A stretch of 64,000 nt of DNA from Ariolimax columbianus (taxonomy: Eukaryota > Mollusca > Gastropoda > Stylommatophora > Arionidae). The notes under the pieces were generated by a model. That model had not been told where the DNA came from. It did no database searches and was given only the letters and a program-made list of their open reading frames with translations. Each line of letters begins with the position of its first letter. Position 1 is the stretch's first letter. The DNA is taken from assembly GCA_036924085.1 (NCBI GenBank), contig JAVGWX010000012.1, positions 30,354,479-30,418,478 of the forward strand, given 5' to 3'. Both the position numbers and the translations under genes were made by a program. Below are positions 22,390 to 33,300 of the stretch, piece by piece.

Positions 22390-23326
22390 CGAGGCGTATT
22401 CAAATGAAACCGGACGGAACTGCAACAAGTGAATATACGTACGATGTGCATGTTGACGTCACTTCTGGTGTAAACAGCACATACCAACCGTCAAGTTTGC
22501 AAAATTTCATTATCCTCCAATTCATAGTTTCCCCAGTAGACCGTTGAAAACATGACGGATGTGATATAGAATCCATCCAGAGTTAATCAGCGAGCGATGG
22601 TTTGGTTTCTAACAGCTGAAGGATGTTGACCAGTTGACATTCATCGTAGAATGCAGGCAGTGTATGGTGACAAAAGTGTGTCGAGGACAACAGTGAAGAA
22701 GTGGACAATGATGTTTGAAGAAGGACGCGGGTTAACGAAAGACCAAGTTAGGCGCATATTGTTGCGTCAGCACATGCCATCGCCAAAATTGATGCATTGA
22801 TTCGGGTGGACCATCGCCAAAATTGATGCATTAATTCGGGTGGACCATCGCCGAAACTTACGTTCGCTAGCAGAGGAATTCGCTGTGTCGCTAGGGACAG
22901 TTCAAATGGTAACCACTGCAGCAAGAAACTGAAGTGTCAGAAGGTATATTCACAATAGGTACCTCGGTTGCTGACCAACCATCATAAGCAAGAATGCATG
23001 GGGTGAAGTTTGAACCACTTGCTGCGATACAAAGAGGAGGGTGATTCATTTCTTTTGTGCATAGTGGCAGGTGAACATGCCTCGGTCGACATCCTTCAGT
23101 TGTTAGAAAAGAAACCGAATCAGCGCTCGCTGATCAACTCTTGATGGATTCTGTATCACACCCGCCATGTTTTCAATGATCTGCTGAGAAAACTATGAGC
23201 CAGAGGATAATGAAATTTTACAAACTTGATGGTATGTGCTGTATACACCAGAAGTGACGTCATCATGCGCATCGTACATACGTTCTCTTGGTGCAGTTAG
23301 GTCCGGTTTCATTTGAATACGCCCTG
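22390..23326 (+). mobile_element. Fold-back mariner-like element, catalytic half missing
   Basis: A 937-bp element flanked by TA dinucleotides (22388-22389, 23327-23328). Its ends are inverted repeats beginning GGCGTATTCAAATGAAACCG and extend about 243 bp inward on each side (22390-22632 and 23084-23326). The interior encodes the N-terminal half of a mariner transposase on +: VSRTTVKKWTMMFEEGR (helix-turn-helix), KIDALIRVDHRRNLRSLAEE, then LLRYKEEGDSFLLCIVAG. The reading stops exactly where the first catalytic Asp motif is expected. From there the DNA is the inverted left end. A 34-bp direct duplication lies near 22779-22847. Inactive. In CSRNP intron 1, 275 bp before exon 2. Confidence 0.88.
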
Positions 23327-23601
23327 TATTTGGCACCAAAGCAAATACTCGACACAGGCAGCAATGGTAATAATTGTTATCACTATTCTTTAAAGCAAAT
23401 ATCCACGTGGAACTAACATTCGGAACTGTCTAAGCTGCAATGCCAGACCAGGTAAGAAGGCAGAGAAGCTGTAAGGGCAGAGGGCCACACCTGGAAAAGG
23501 CTGTGGACTTTGTCCCGAGAACCAGACAGCAGAACTAACATAATCAATTAACCTGAATGTAGAAGTTGACAATGATTCATATATTCTTCTTTCACATACA
23601 G

Positions 23602-23727
23602 TTGCTTCTGGACCATCTCCCTCAAAGAGGATGAAGAAGAAGGTGAACTTCAAGGGAGTGACAGTATTTTACTTCCCTCGAAAGCAGGGCTTCACGTGTG
23701 TGCCCAGCGAAGGGGGATCAACTTTAG
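23602..23727 (+). CDS. CSRNP: CSRNP/AXUD1-like nuclear protein, coding exon 2
   Basis: Acceptor TTTCACATACAG|TT; donor AG|GTAAAT. The 126-bp exon is phase 1 on both sides and encodes about residues 45-86. It contains the family hallmark: a basic patch (SPSKRMKKK, probably part of a nuclear localisation signal), then [17 protein letters not shown], then [11 protein letters not shown] at the boundary. This motif precedes the Cys-rich domain in all CSRNP proteins known to me. Joined to exon 1 it restores a valine codon, and to exon 3 a glycine codon, so the three-exon model is internally consistent. Confidence 0.93.
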
Positions 23728-24029
23728 GTAAATGTGTTTTTTTTTCACCAAGTCCATTTTCACTCCATCAAGAGCATAAGGGCTGCAACTATAATTGGCT
23801 CCCTTCAGAAAGCCTGGTCAAAGCGTTTATATGTTCCTATAAATGGTTTATGTGCCATTTTATTGTGCATGATGAGTTTGTCAACTCTGTTGTGCAACTC
23901 TACTCTATGGTATATCTTTTTATCTGCTTCTTCATTGTTGTGCATCCTCAAAAGGACTTTTTGTGCCATAGTTTACAATGAGACTGATATTTGGGACCAA
24001 AGATGGAGATCAGTGAACATCAGCCAGTG

Positions 24030-24200
24030 ACTCATAGCTTGCTATTTGCATCAGAGTCAGCAAACAAGACCCTATTCCACCTCCAAGTGGCAGCTCTGGA
24101 GACAGGCTGGTGTAGTCTGGTTGAGAAAATAAGAATCACAGTGGAAAGGTAAACCCGGTACTCAAAAAGAGCAGCTGAAATCGAATGTGTCATGCTGAGA
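24030..24200 (+). mobile_element. SINE-like repeat, family C (plus copy)
   Basis: CAGCAAACAAGACCCTATTC...CAGCTCTGGAGACAGGCTGG...GCAGCTGAAATCGAATGTGT is the reverse-complement layout of the 4700-4965 copy. It forms an inverted pair with 24340-24500 in CSRNP intron 2. Confidence 0.55.
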
Positions 24201-24339
24201 AATGCAGAAATTGCAGCCTCACGGTAGACTACAACACAAACTCACACAACACTCTTTTCATGGCCAATGCTGAAATGGAACAATTGAATGATACACTTGG
24301 TTTGAGCATGGCACATGTTTGGTACCAGGTTTGCCTTCT

Positions 24340-24500
24340 GTCTTTGATTCCAATTCTCTCATGCAGGTTGCATGGATGCAGCCTCTTTCCAGGGCCAGCA
24401 ATTGGAGACAGAAAATGTTCATGGACAGCTCTGGTTCAGTGACCATTGCGCAGACTGTTGCTGACTGCTATCATCTCATTCACTGCATTTTCAGCCCCAC
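24340..24500 (-). mobile_element. SINE-like repeat, family C (minus copy)
   Basis: TTTGATTCCAATTCTCTCAT, TTTCCAGGGCCAGCAATTGG and CATTCACTGCATTTTCAGCC parallel 4795-4960. Confidence 0.55.
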
Positions 24501-24589
24501 TTAGTCTCGTTTGATAGCATACATAGAAGGGCCAGTGGATTTGTGTTTCCCTCCTCACTAATAGGAACTGGTATCCAGTCTAGTAGTTT

Positions 24590-24745
24590 AAATGTGTTTC
24601 ATGTGAACAAGTATGAGTGAACTCAAAGTTTCATGTGAGCAAGTACGAGGATACTCAAAAGTTTAATGCGAGCAAGTATGAGGGGATTCAAAGTTTTAAG
24701 TAAGCAAGTACGAGGGAACTCAAAGTTTCGTATGAGCAATATGAG
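24590..24745. repeat. Short tandem repeat (about 38 bp) abutting a LINE RNase H fragment
   Basis: About four copies of a unit with AACTCAAAGTTTCATGTGAG CAAGTACGAGG. It starts precisely where the minus-strand RNase H reading (ending near KTDR) is lost. Confidence 0.75.
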
Positions 24746-25090
24746 ACTAAATCTGTCTGTTTTTTGGTACAGCAATTTGATGTATTTTATTTCATGTGAG
24801 AGTCTATCTTGTTTGGGTCTTGAGATGGCTTGGAGTACACTTCTGAAGTTTGTTAGAATCACTGTTTTTCTTGTATCTATGATTTGGCTCATAAGAATCT
24901 GAGTTGCTGCATGAACAGCTGTTTCTTCAGCTCTGAAATTGGTACAGATTTTTCCTGCTGGTATGGAGTGATTTTCTATGTCGCCATTAGATCGTGCGAT
25001 GTAGATTCCACTGCCTCGTCTTTTATTGCTAACCAAGGCCGATCGATCTGTGTGCGTGTGTGTCCAGGAGTTTCTAGGGAAAGTTTGCCC
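24745..25090 (-). mobile_element. LINE RNase H domain fragment
   Basis: The minus strand encodes THTDRSALVSNKRRGSGIYI (with THTDRS at the expected YTDGS site), then ICTNFRAEETAVHAA. Next come VILTNFRSVLQAISRPKQD and SHEIKYIKLLYQKTDR. The F/N-RAE, T/D-x-RS and spacing identify a LINE-encoded RNase H. The catalytic Asp of the DSRSV motif reads as Asn (TNFRSV). Truncated by the tandem repeat at 24590-24745. Confidence 0.82.
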
Positions 25091-25094
25091 CTAT

Positions 25095-25330
25095 TTCTCT
25101 TGCCTTGGTGTTTCTAGAACAGAGATGGTATTGAAATGTTATCACTTGAAATGTTATCACTTGAAATGTTATCAATTGGTTTCCCTAATCTGTGTCCTAT
25201 TCAATGTCAGTGTTTTCTCCTCACATCATGTTCTTCTGATATATGTCCACTTCTTTTCAACAGTTTCCCATTAGTGACCGTATGCTGTTTTAATCTCTCT
25301 ATTCTGTGCCAAGATACATCCGCATTTTGT
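25095..25330 (-). mobile_element. Decayed LINE C-terminal fragment with 15-bp triplication
   Basis: The minus strand shows TLTLNRTQIR, then ITFQYHLCSRNTKAREIG, resembling a decayed LINE tail. At 25131-25175 the 15-bp unit TGAAATGTTATCACT is present three times within it. Confidence 0.45.
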
Positions 25331-25379
25331 CACTACCAACATTAACTGATAATACAACTATTGGCACAATTGATAACAA

Positions 25380-26100
25380 ATAGGAGAAGTCTAATAAACC
25401 TTTACCACCCTGAGCAAAATAAGTCAAATTCCCCCAGCATCTGAATTATATTTCAGCACATCATATTTTTCTAGGTTGTTCACTTTGAAAACTTGAATTT
25501 TTTAGTTTGTCATTGTATAAATATGATTTGTTTGTGTGTAGAGACATAAATAAGTAAAGAACTTGTTGGTGTTATTGTTTTTGTTGTGTGTGTGTTAGTT
25601 TCTGAGATACAAGAAGATGAATGTGAAAATTTAAAAAACGGCAAGTACATTTAGATTTGCCCATTTCGCAGAGAATCTGGATCTTCGGAATTTGAAAATC
25701 GTCACTGAACACCAATAGTGTTTCTTATAAAATCATCATATCTGTTATTTTCCCTTACAGACGTATTTATTACTGCTAAGTAAACAAATTAAACAGATCC
25801 ATCTCTGAAAAATATGTTGCAACAACTTACCTTCATCACCCGCAATAATGGAATAATCCATAAGTTGTCCAGAAAAAGAGAACACATTGTTTCAAAATTC
25901 TCTTTCCAACTAACTAAACCGGCCATCTTGCTTGTTTACATCTGCAATGACGGCATTGCCTATATTTAGATTCAAAATGGCTGAGTGTTTCAACCGATGT
26001 TAATACGTGACACTGCTCTAGAATAATTTTCTTATGGCGATCTGTGAATTTTCTTATAGCTCAGCTGTTTTACCAGACTTTAGGAGGCTGGCGGACATTT
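25380..26100. other. Intron 2 sequence without recognised features
   Basis: AT-rich; no gene or transposon supported. Confidence 0.4.
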
Positions 26101-26189
26101 TTTTAGGCTGTCCATCTAGACATTAGGGCGGTAAAGACGTTGTAACAACACCTGGATACCAAAAACAAAAAAGATAAAGTGGCTGAATG

Positions 26190-28045
26190 ATGACACCTGC
26201 GGTGAAATCCAAGAAAGAACGACATCAAAACTAAACCTCCTTGCAGCAACAACACCGATTGCATATGAGAATTGCAAGGTGTATGACTCACTTAATAAAA
26301 TGGTTAAATATAACGCTCGCAAAGACAAGAGACAGTTCTTCAACGAACTGGCCACACCAGCTGAAAGTGCAGCAATAGTGGGCAACAGCAGATACCTTCA
26401 TCAGATCACAAGACAGTTATGCAATAAACCATCTACTATAAATACACCAATCAGAGATAAACATGACAACCTTCTTACTACAGACAAAAAACAGATGAAA
26501 CGTTGGGCAGAACATTTTACAGAGATATTGAGCAGACCACATCCCACAACAACCCTTGCAAAAGATATGCTCCTCTTACCAGCGTCCTGTGGAGAATTTA
26601 CACTTGCAGAAATAAAATAAGCCATCCACAAACTACAGAATTTCATGGCAGCAGGGGATAATGAGATAGCTGGTGAAATGTTAAAAACCACAGATTATAC
26701 CACCCTCACTCATCTACTATCCATCATAAAGGATGTGTGAAAAGAGGAAAAAGCACAGAAAAGTGGAAAGATAGTATTATTGTAAAAATACCAAAGAAAG
26801 GAGACTTATCCGATTGTAACAACTGGTGTGGCATAACGCTCCTGTCAGTGCCTGGGAAAGTACTCTGCAGCCTGATATTAGAAAGACTCAGAGAACAGGT
26901 AGATGTCATCATAAAAGAAGAACAGGCTGGATTTAGACCAAAGTGTTCTTGCATTTATACAATTTTCACACTCAGAACTATCAAAGAAAAATTAGTAGAA
27001 ATGCAATCTCCACTAATCATCAACTTCATTGACTTCCAGAACGCCTTTGACAGTCTACACTGTCCAACATTATGGAAAATTCTAAAGAACTATGGCTTTA
27101 CCCTCAAAATACATAAATATTATCAAGGCCTTGTGATAATTTACGATACTGTGTTCGAACAACCAGATGGCAACACTGAATGGTTTAACATAAAAACAGG
27201 AGTGAAACGGATGTATTTTATCACCTCTACTATTTGGCATTGCTATAGATTGAATTATGAAACACTATGCCCATGATAAGCATTTAGGCATAGAATGGAC
27301 AGATAACAAGACCTTAGAAGGTTTTGATTTTGCAGATGACCTAGCGCTACTAAGTAACACTAATGAAAAAATACAAGAAAATATAAATAGACTATGCCAA
27401 TGGTCAGAGCAGATATGACTTCAAGTAAATGCCTCAAAGACACAAATCATGGCATCCACAACCACATCGGTTGATATCAAGCTACAGGGGAAATCTCTAC
27501 CAAATGTCCAACACTACACATACCTGGGAAGCAAAATGATACAAGATGGAGATGGCACAAAAGAAATTTCCGCTAGAATTGCTCTGGCCTCGTGCATCTT
27601 TAATCAGCTCACCAACATCTGGAAATCGACACTGAGCAAACATAGCAAGCTCATACTATTCAACTCAATCGTAATATCAGTCCTGACATATGGACGTGAA
27701 AGCTGGAAGACAACAAAAGCGCTGGGAAACAAACTAAATATCTTTGAAAATAAATGTTTAAGAAAATTATTGAATATACGCTGGGACCTGTTCATAACTA
27801 ATGACTAGATAAGAACAGAGCCAAATATACATGTCGACCATCATCCGGAAAAAACGATGGACATACAGCGGACAAGTCCTTAGAATGAACAACCGTCTTC
27901 CATTGCAAGCACTCAAATGGACATCAAGGGACGTTCGGAAAAGAAGGAAACCCAAGGAAACACTCAGAAGAATAATCATCCGAGAGGGCTCAACTATGGG
28001 CCTCAGCACCATACAAGATCTAAAAACAGTGGTGTCACACCATTC
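26190..28045 (+). mobile_element. RTE-like LINE, reverse transcriptase region (pseudogene)
   Basis: Within CSRNP intron 2. Consecutive frames give NARKDKRQFFNELATPAE (linker), then VKIPKKGDLSDCNNWCGITL (RT fingers), EEQAGFRPKCSC and FIDFQNAFDSLHCPTLW (motif A with catalytic Asp). Motif C follows as FDFADDLALLSN near 27322-27357, then QHYTYLGSKMIQDGD, VLTYGRESWKT, NKCLRKLLNIRW and finally YSGQVLRMNNRLPLQALKW. At least four stops or frameshifts separate these blocks (for example stops at 26618-26620 and 27417-27419). No endonuclease domain is seen upstream, so it is 5'-truncated. Clade assignment is by overall resemblance only. Confidence 0.88.
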
Positions 28046-28069
28046 TTAACTGGAGATCATTTGTTTCTG

Positions 28070-28420
28070 CCTTATGCGCTGTATTTAGCGTGCAAAGAAC
28101 ATAGATTCCGTGCAGTCACCCATTTATGAAAGTCTGCACATTTTATGATTATTTTCCATGTTTCAGAGTCATACAATAGACCATGCTTTACTTTGAAGTT
28201 AAATGTTTTTGTGTTGGACTTAATTTTCTTTGTGTTACCATAAGGTCCCCATTTCACTGAAAGCTTTTACCCTTGGTATTTTTATTTTTATATCTGTATC
28301 TGTACCTACTACATTGTCTATATTGTTAACCTGATATATGAATGTTTCCACATTTTGGAGAAGTTCTCTCAGTGTAATCTGATTGTCGTTAGCCACATCC
28401 ATTCTCATAATCTTTGTTGT
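28070..28420 (-). mobile_element. RTE-like LINE fragment
   Basis: The minus strand reads NVETFIYQVNNID, GTDTDIKIKIPRVKAF and then YDSETWKIIIKCADFHKW. These match the VExFxYLGNIV...GGTDxDIKxRI...YGSETWK...tFINrC segments of RTE-like LINEs. Confidence 0.65.
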
Positions 28421-28489
28421 TTTCTCTTATTTATTTTGTGTCTAAATTTCTATGACCTCTCATCAAGTATACTTATTTTATTTTAACTT

Positions 28490-28960
28490 AACTTCTTTAT
28501 ACTGGTTTAGAAGACTGCAGAGTCTGCATACAAGTCTAATTTACATTACCTTGCTCTAAAAGCTATGTGCATCCAATTTATTCTTAAATGTATTGTTCCC
28601 CTGCCTCCACTGCTTCCTGTGGCAATGCATTCCAAGCATTTACCACTCTCTGACTAAAAAAATATTTCCTTATATCTAATCTGGACCTTTCTTTAGTTAA
28701 TTTGTAGCTATGCTCTCTTGTTCTTGTGGGTGGTGGTTGAATTTTGAAAAACTTGTTATAGTCTAATTTATCCGTTCCTCTGATCATCTTATACACGTGT
28801 ATTAAGTCACCTCGAATTCTTCTCTTTTCTAGACACTAGGCCGGGTTTTTCGGAGTCTTTCCTAATAACTGGAATTCCACTACCAGCTTTGTCGCTCTTT
28901 TTTGTATTCTTTCCAGCATGTTTATATCCCCTCTATGATAAGGACGGACAGAAGAGCCAA
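28490..28960 (-). mobile_element. CR1/L2-like LINE 3' end
   Basis: The minus strand encodes YHRGDINMLERIQKRATK, VYKMIRGTDKLDYNKFFKI and [20 protein letters not shown], then the 3' tail TCTTCTAAACCAGTATAAAG and AAGTTAAGTTAA. Same family as 8390-9316. Confidence 0.85.
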
Positions 28961-29047
28961 GTAATGACAAGTTTAGGTTGTCGGATGGTTTTCTCAAATT
29001 CCATTGAATTTAATTGTTATTGGTTAATGTCGTCTTAATAAATGAGA

Positions 29048-29600
29048 TAATGGGAGAGAGTGAGATAAAGGGAGAGAGTTATATGAAAGGAAAAAGTGAG
29101 AGAGTTAGATAAAGGGAGAGAGTTATATGAAAGGAAAAAGGGAGAGAGTTAGATAAAGGGAGAGAGTTATATGAAAGGAAAAAGTGAGAAAAAGGGAGAG
29201 AGTTAGATAAAGGGAGAGAGTTATATGAAAGGAAAAAGTGAGAAAAAGGGAGAGAGTTAGATAAAGGGAGAGAGTTATATGAAAGGAAAAAGTGAGAAAA
29301 AGGGAGAGAGTTAGATAAAGGGAGAGAGTTATATGAAAGGAAAAAGGGAGAAAAAGGGAGAGAGTTAGATAAAGGGAGAGAGTTATATGAAAGGAAAAAG
29401 TGAGAAAAAGGGAGAGAGTTAGATAAAGGGAGAGAGTTATATGAAAGGAAAAAGTGAGAAAAAGGGAGAGAGTTAGATAAAGGGAGAGAGTTATATGAAA
29501 GGAAAAAGTGAGAAAAAGGGAGAGAGTTAGATAAAGGGAGAGAGTTATATGAAAGGAAAAAGTGAGAAAAAGGGAGAGAGTTAGATAAAGGGAGAGAGTG
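29048..29600. repeat. 54-bp purine-rich minisatellite
   Basis: About ten copies of a 54-bp unit containing AGAGAGTTAGATAAAGGGAG, AGAGTTATATGAAAGGAAAA and AGTGAGAAAAAGGG. Looser GA-rich derivatives continue to about 29900. It lies in CSRNP intron 2, about 0.8 kb before exon 3. Confidence 0.95.
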
Positions 29601-29920
29601 GTACAAGAAGATAGTGAGATAAAGGAAGATCATGAGATTAAATGAGAGACAATTAGATGAAGGGAGAGTCAGATAAATTCAGAGAGTCAGGTAAAGATAT
29701 AAAATGGGTTAAAGGAAGAGGGATAAAGGGATATATAAATTGAGATAGAGGGGGAGATATGAAATGAGTTTATGAGATAAAGGGAGAGATAAAGAGGTAG
29801 AGTGACATAAAGGTGGGGAAAGTGAGAAAAAGAAAGGAAGACATTGTGATAAACGGAGGCCATGAGATAAAGGTAGACAGTGAGATAGAGGGTAGAGATT
29901 AAAAATAGAAAAGAATTATT

Positions 29921-30172
29921 ATTTTTTTTTTTGGCGTTCGCCTTATTTATCTATTCCCCAAGGCGTGTGTGCGTTACACTGTGGTTTTTATTTTGCGCCT
30001 GTCGGCCCAGTGCATCCGACTTCAGCATGCATTTTATGTAAGGGTCTGCTTCCTCCTGCATTTTCTAAGGGTTTGCTTCCCCGGGGTAACGGCCGGTGCT
30101 GTGATGGGGATCGAACCCAGCACCTTCTGGTTGTGAGCCGTGCCACTTAACCACTAGGCCACGCCGTCCCCT
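29921..30172 (-). mobile_element. SINE family A, full copy with TSD
   Basis: Perfect 12-bp direct repeat AAAAGAATTATT at 29909-29920 and 30173-30184. The minus strand has a tRNA-like head (A box GGCCTAGTGGTTAAGTGG, B box GGGTTCGATCCCCATC), the body core, and ends in a poly(A) seen as T residues at 29922-29932. Almost identical to the copy at 36663-36916, implying recent activity. Confidence 0.95.
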
Positions 30173-30390
30173 AAAAGAATTATTTAAAAAAGATTGTGAG
30201 GTAAATGTTGATAGATTGAGATCAAGAGAGTCAGATAAAGGGAGAGAGATTACGATATGGAGTGTTAGACGGAGTGAGATAAAAGCTGAGAGTAAGATAA
30301 AGCAAGGAATTGAATTGTGTGAGATAAAAGGAGGTTGAGATAAATTGAGAAATAGATAATCCTCTGTTAATAGCGGTTTCTATTTGACAG

Positions 30391-33300
30391 GTATGTCTGA
30401 GAAGCATAGCTTCACTCGTGACTTCTCCTTAACTGACTACAACAAGGAACAGAAGCGTATCCACCGCACCATCCTTACTGAACAGCGACGACAGGGCAAA
30501 CTGTTCACCTCCCCACTTCTGGCTACCAGCCAGGCTGCCAGTCAAACAGAGGAGGATGTTTCAACTGGGAGTGAGAGTGACAGTGAGTATGATGACTACT
30601 ACTTCCTTCAGCCTCTTCCGATCCGACAGCGGCGTGTGCTCCTGCGAACAGCGGGAGTGAAGAAGATTGACAATGAAGAGAAAGATGAATGTCGAGACAT
30701 AAGAGTTTCTAGAAATGTCTGCGGATGTGATTGTAAGCTGTTCTGTGATCCAGCTACCTGTTCGTGCAGTCTGGCTGGTATACAATGCCAAGTTGATCGG
30801 TTGTCGTTCCCGTGTGGTTGTACCAAAGACGGATGCAGTAACGCGGCTGGAAGAATTGAATTCAACCCCATTCGGGTCAGGACACACTTTATCCATACTC
30901 TGATGAGGCTGGAGCTAGAAAGAAAGGATTCCGACTGCTCACAAGGGAGCTTATCTGCGGCAACAACTTCGTATCTTTCTCAAAAGTCACTATCATCGTC
31001 TTGTGCTGAAATTGATGTGGTAGGTGCTATAGGAGAAGAGGGAGAAGTGATAAGCCCTGAGGTTAGTGATGGTGGTAGTGATGATAGTTGTAGTGGGACT
31101 AGCACTGATGCTGGTCCCAGTGATGAAATGAAAGGATTGAAGAGCAGATTGAAAATGATGACGGCTGAGGCCATTGATTTGAATATGTACAACAGCAATG
31201 AGAAGGGCAGTTGTAGAGACTGCCAGAATACAGACATGTGTAACGTTATGATGCATGATGTCAAGTTTTCTATGGTGACACTGCAGCAGCGACAGCATCA
31301 GCAGCATCTCCAGCACCACGCGGTCACTATGGGCCCGCAGCCGGGATATCCAGGAACAGTGGGACCACAATTGCAGCAGCATCATCATCATTTTGGACTC
31401 TCACCAGGCATTTCATTGCTGCATCCACCGCCTTCAGCAGCATTGTCACCCCAGCATCAACAACAGCCACCCCAGCACATCTTGCTGTTCAATGATGGAG
31501 AGGAAGAGGTCTACCAAGCAGAGAATACAACATCTGTGTACTTTGATATTGATGATAACTCTTATTGTGAAATGAGTGACCCTTCGCCAGAAGTTCTTGA
31601 TACTCACACTTTCTCCAGCCTCACTCAAGCTGGATTTTCTGGAAAATCTCATGTTTCCCCATCTCAGATGTTCGCTGACACTGGCCTCAACACTCCTAGT
31701 ACTGAAGCTGTACATAGTCGGACCCCAAACGTGTCCTTGCAGACTTCACTTCTCAAGCCAAGCTGTACTCATGTGAATGGGGTTCGAAATAGTTCATCAC
31801 CATCTTCTTGCAACACTTTGGGACTGGATCAACAGCATCCATGCGGAATGATGATACATCCACGTGTTCAGCAGGCATCTACAACACCAGCATCTAGCCG
31901 CTCTCTACTGAGACCTCCATTTCTACCAGGCACACACCCGCTTGTGTCAAGACATTGTGTGCGATCAGAAAGAGCCTTGACTTCCATTGCAGGACCTCCT
32001 CAGCAGAGTGGACTCCTGTCCTGTACTAATTTGGAAAGCAATTTGGAACTTGGTATTCCAAATAACAGTAATAGTATAGTTCATCTAGATCCTGCCTCTA
32101 ACTTTCTTAGAGAGTTTGTTCATAATGGTGTGAAGGATGTGGTTATTTCAGCACCATTTGTAGTTCATGCAACACCATCTGTTTTTCATGCAGCACCATC
32201 TGTTGTTCATGCAGCACCATCTGTAGATCATACAGGACCATCTGCAGTTCATGAAGTACCATCTGTAGTTGATGCAACACCATCTGAAGTTTATGAAATA
32301 CCATCTGTAGGTCAAACAGCACCATCTGTAGATCATGCAGCACCATCTATAGATCATGCAGAACCATCTGTAGATCATACAGCACAGTCTGTAGATCATG
32401 CAGCACCATCTGTAGATCATGCAGCACCATCTGTAGATCATACAGCACAGTCTGTAGATCATGCAGCACCATCTGTAGATCATACAGCACAGTCTGTAGA
32501 TCATGCAGCACCATCTGTAGATCATACAGCACAGTCTATAGATCATGCAGCATCATCTGTAGATCATGCAGCATCACCAGAATACCAGCTTGAATCAGCT
32601 ATATTGTCAGACCAACGGCACAACCCTATCAACTCTGCTGTGGCAAGCGTAGACTATGTGAGCCAACCGAGTCATAGCAGCATCTTCTCCTCTCAAACTG
32701 GCAACAGTATAGGTACTGCCAGCTTCCAGAATCTCCGAACAGAGCAACAAACCTCATGCTGGAGCACATCGTTGAGCAGTCCCACCCTTAGAGAATACTT
32801 TGATGTGACATCTCCTCTTGTAAATACTCTCAGCTCAGCCAGCCAACAAACAACCCCAGAAACCATTTCAATGAACCCGATCTGTGAACAAGAATTCCTT
32901 CCATGTACTGTCACTCCCATCCTGACATCTTCAAGCCTCTCCTCCACTGCCAGCACCTGTACTACCATGACAGCCATCACCCACGACCGTTTGGCCAACC
33001 ACTGCTCTGGAATATCTTCACATATAGATCCTTCTGCCTTCATCACAACCAATTCAGAACTATTATCTTTCCCCAGCTTGGACACGAGCAGCCCAGAAGG
33101 AACCTGCCAGAATCTCATATATAACCTACCATATCCTGATACAACCTCCTTGGAGTCACATGCCAGCTTGTCTTTGACATCTTCCACTGCAGAAATCAAC
33201 CACATATCCACAAGCCCTCAAAGAAGAAATTATTTACCTGAGTCACCACCATTATTTTCACAGGCAGAATCTTCATCACTTTTAACTCAAAATTTGCAGA

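Noticed and set aside
29079..29633. 184-residue minus-strand ORF with LPLSNSLPFSHFF repeats that looks like a membrane protein
   Set aside because: 54-bp minisatellite read in frame; hydrophobicity comes from the complement of GA-rich DNA.
30105..30172. Possible functional tRNA genes at SINE heads (also 36850, 47130, 48905, 7820, 8100)
   Set aside because: A and B boxes are present but no convincing cloverleaf or anticodon arm; heads are fused to repeated bodies with poly(A) and TSDs.
32143..32546. Minus-strand YRWCCMI and LQMVLHD repeat ORFs
   Set aside because: Antisense shadows of the CSRNP coding heptads.
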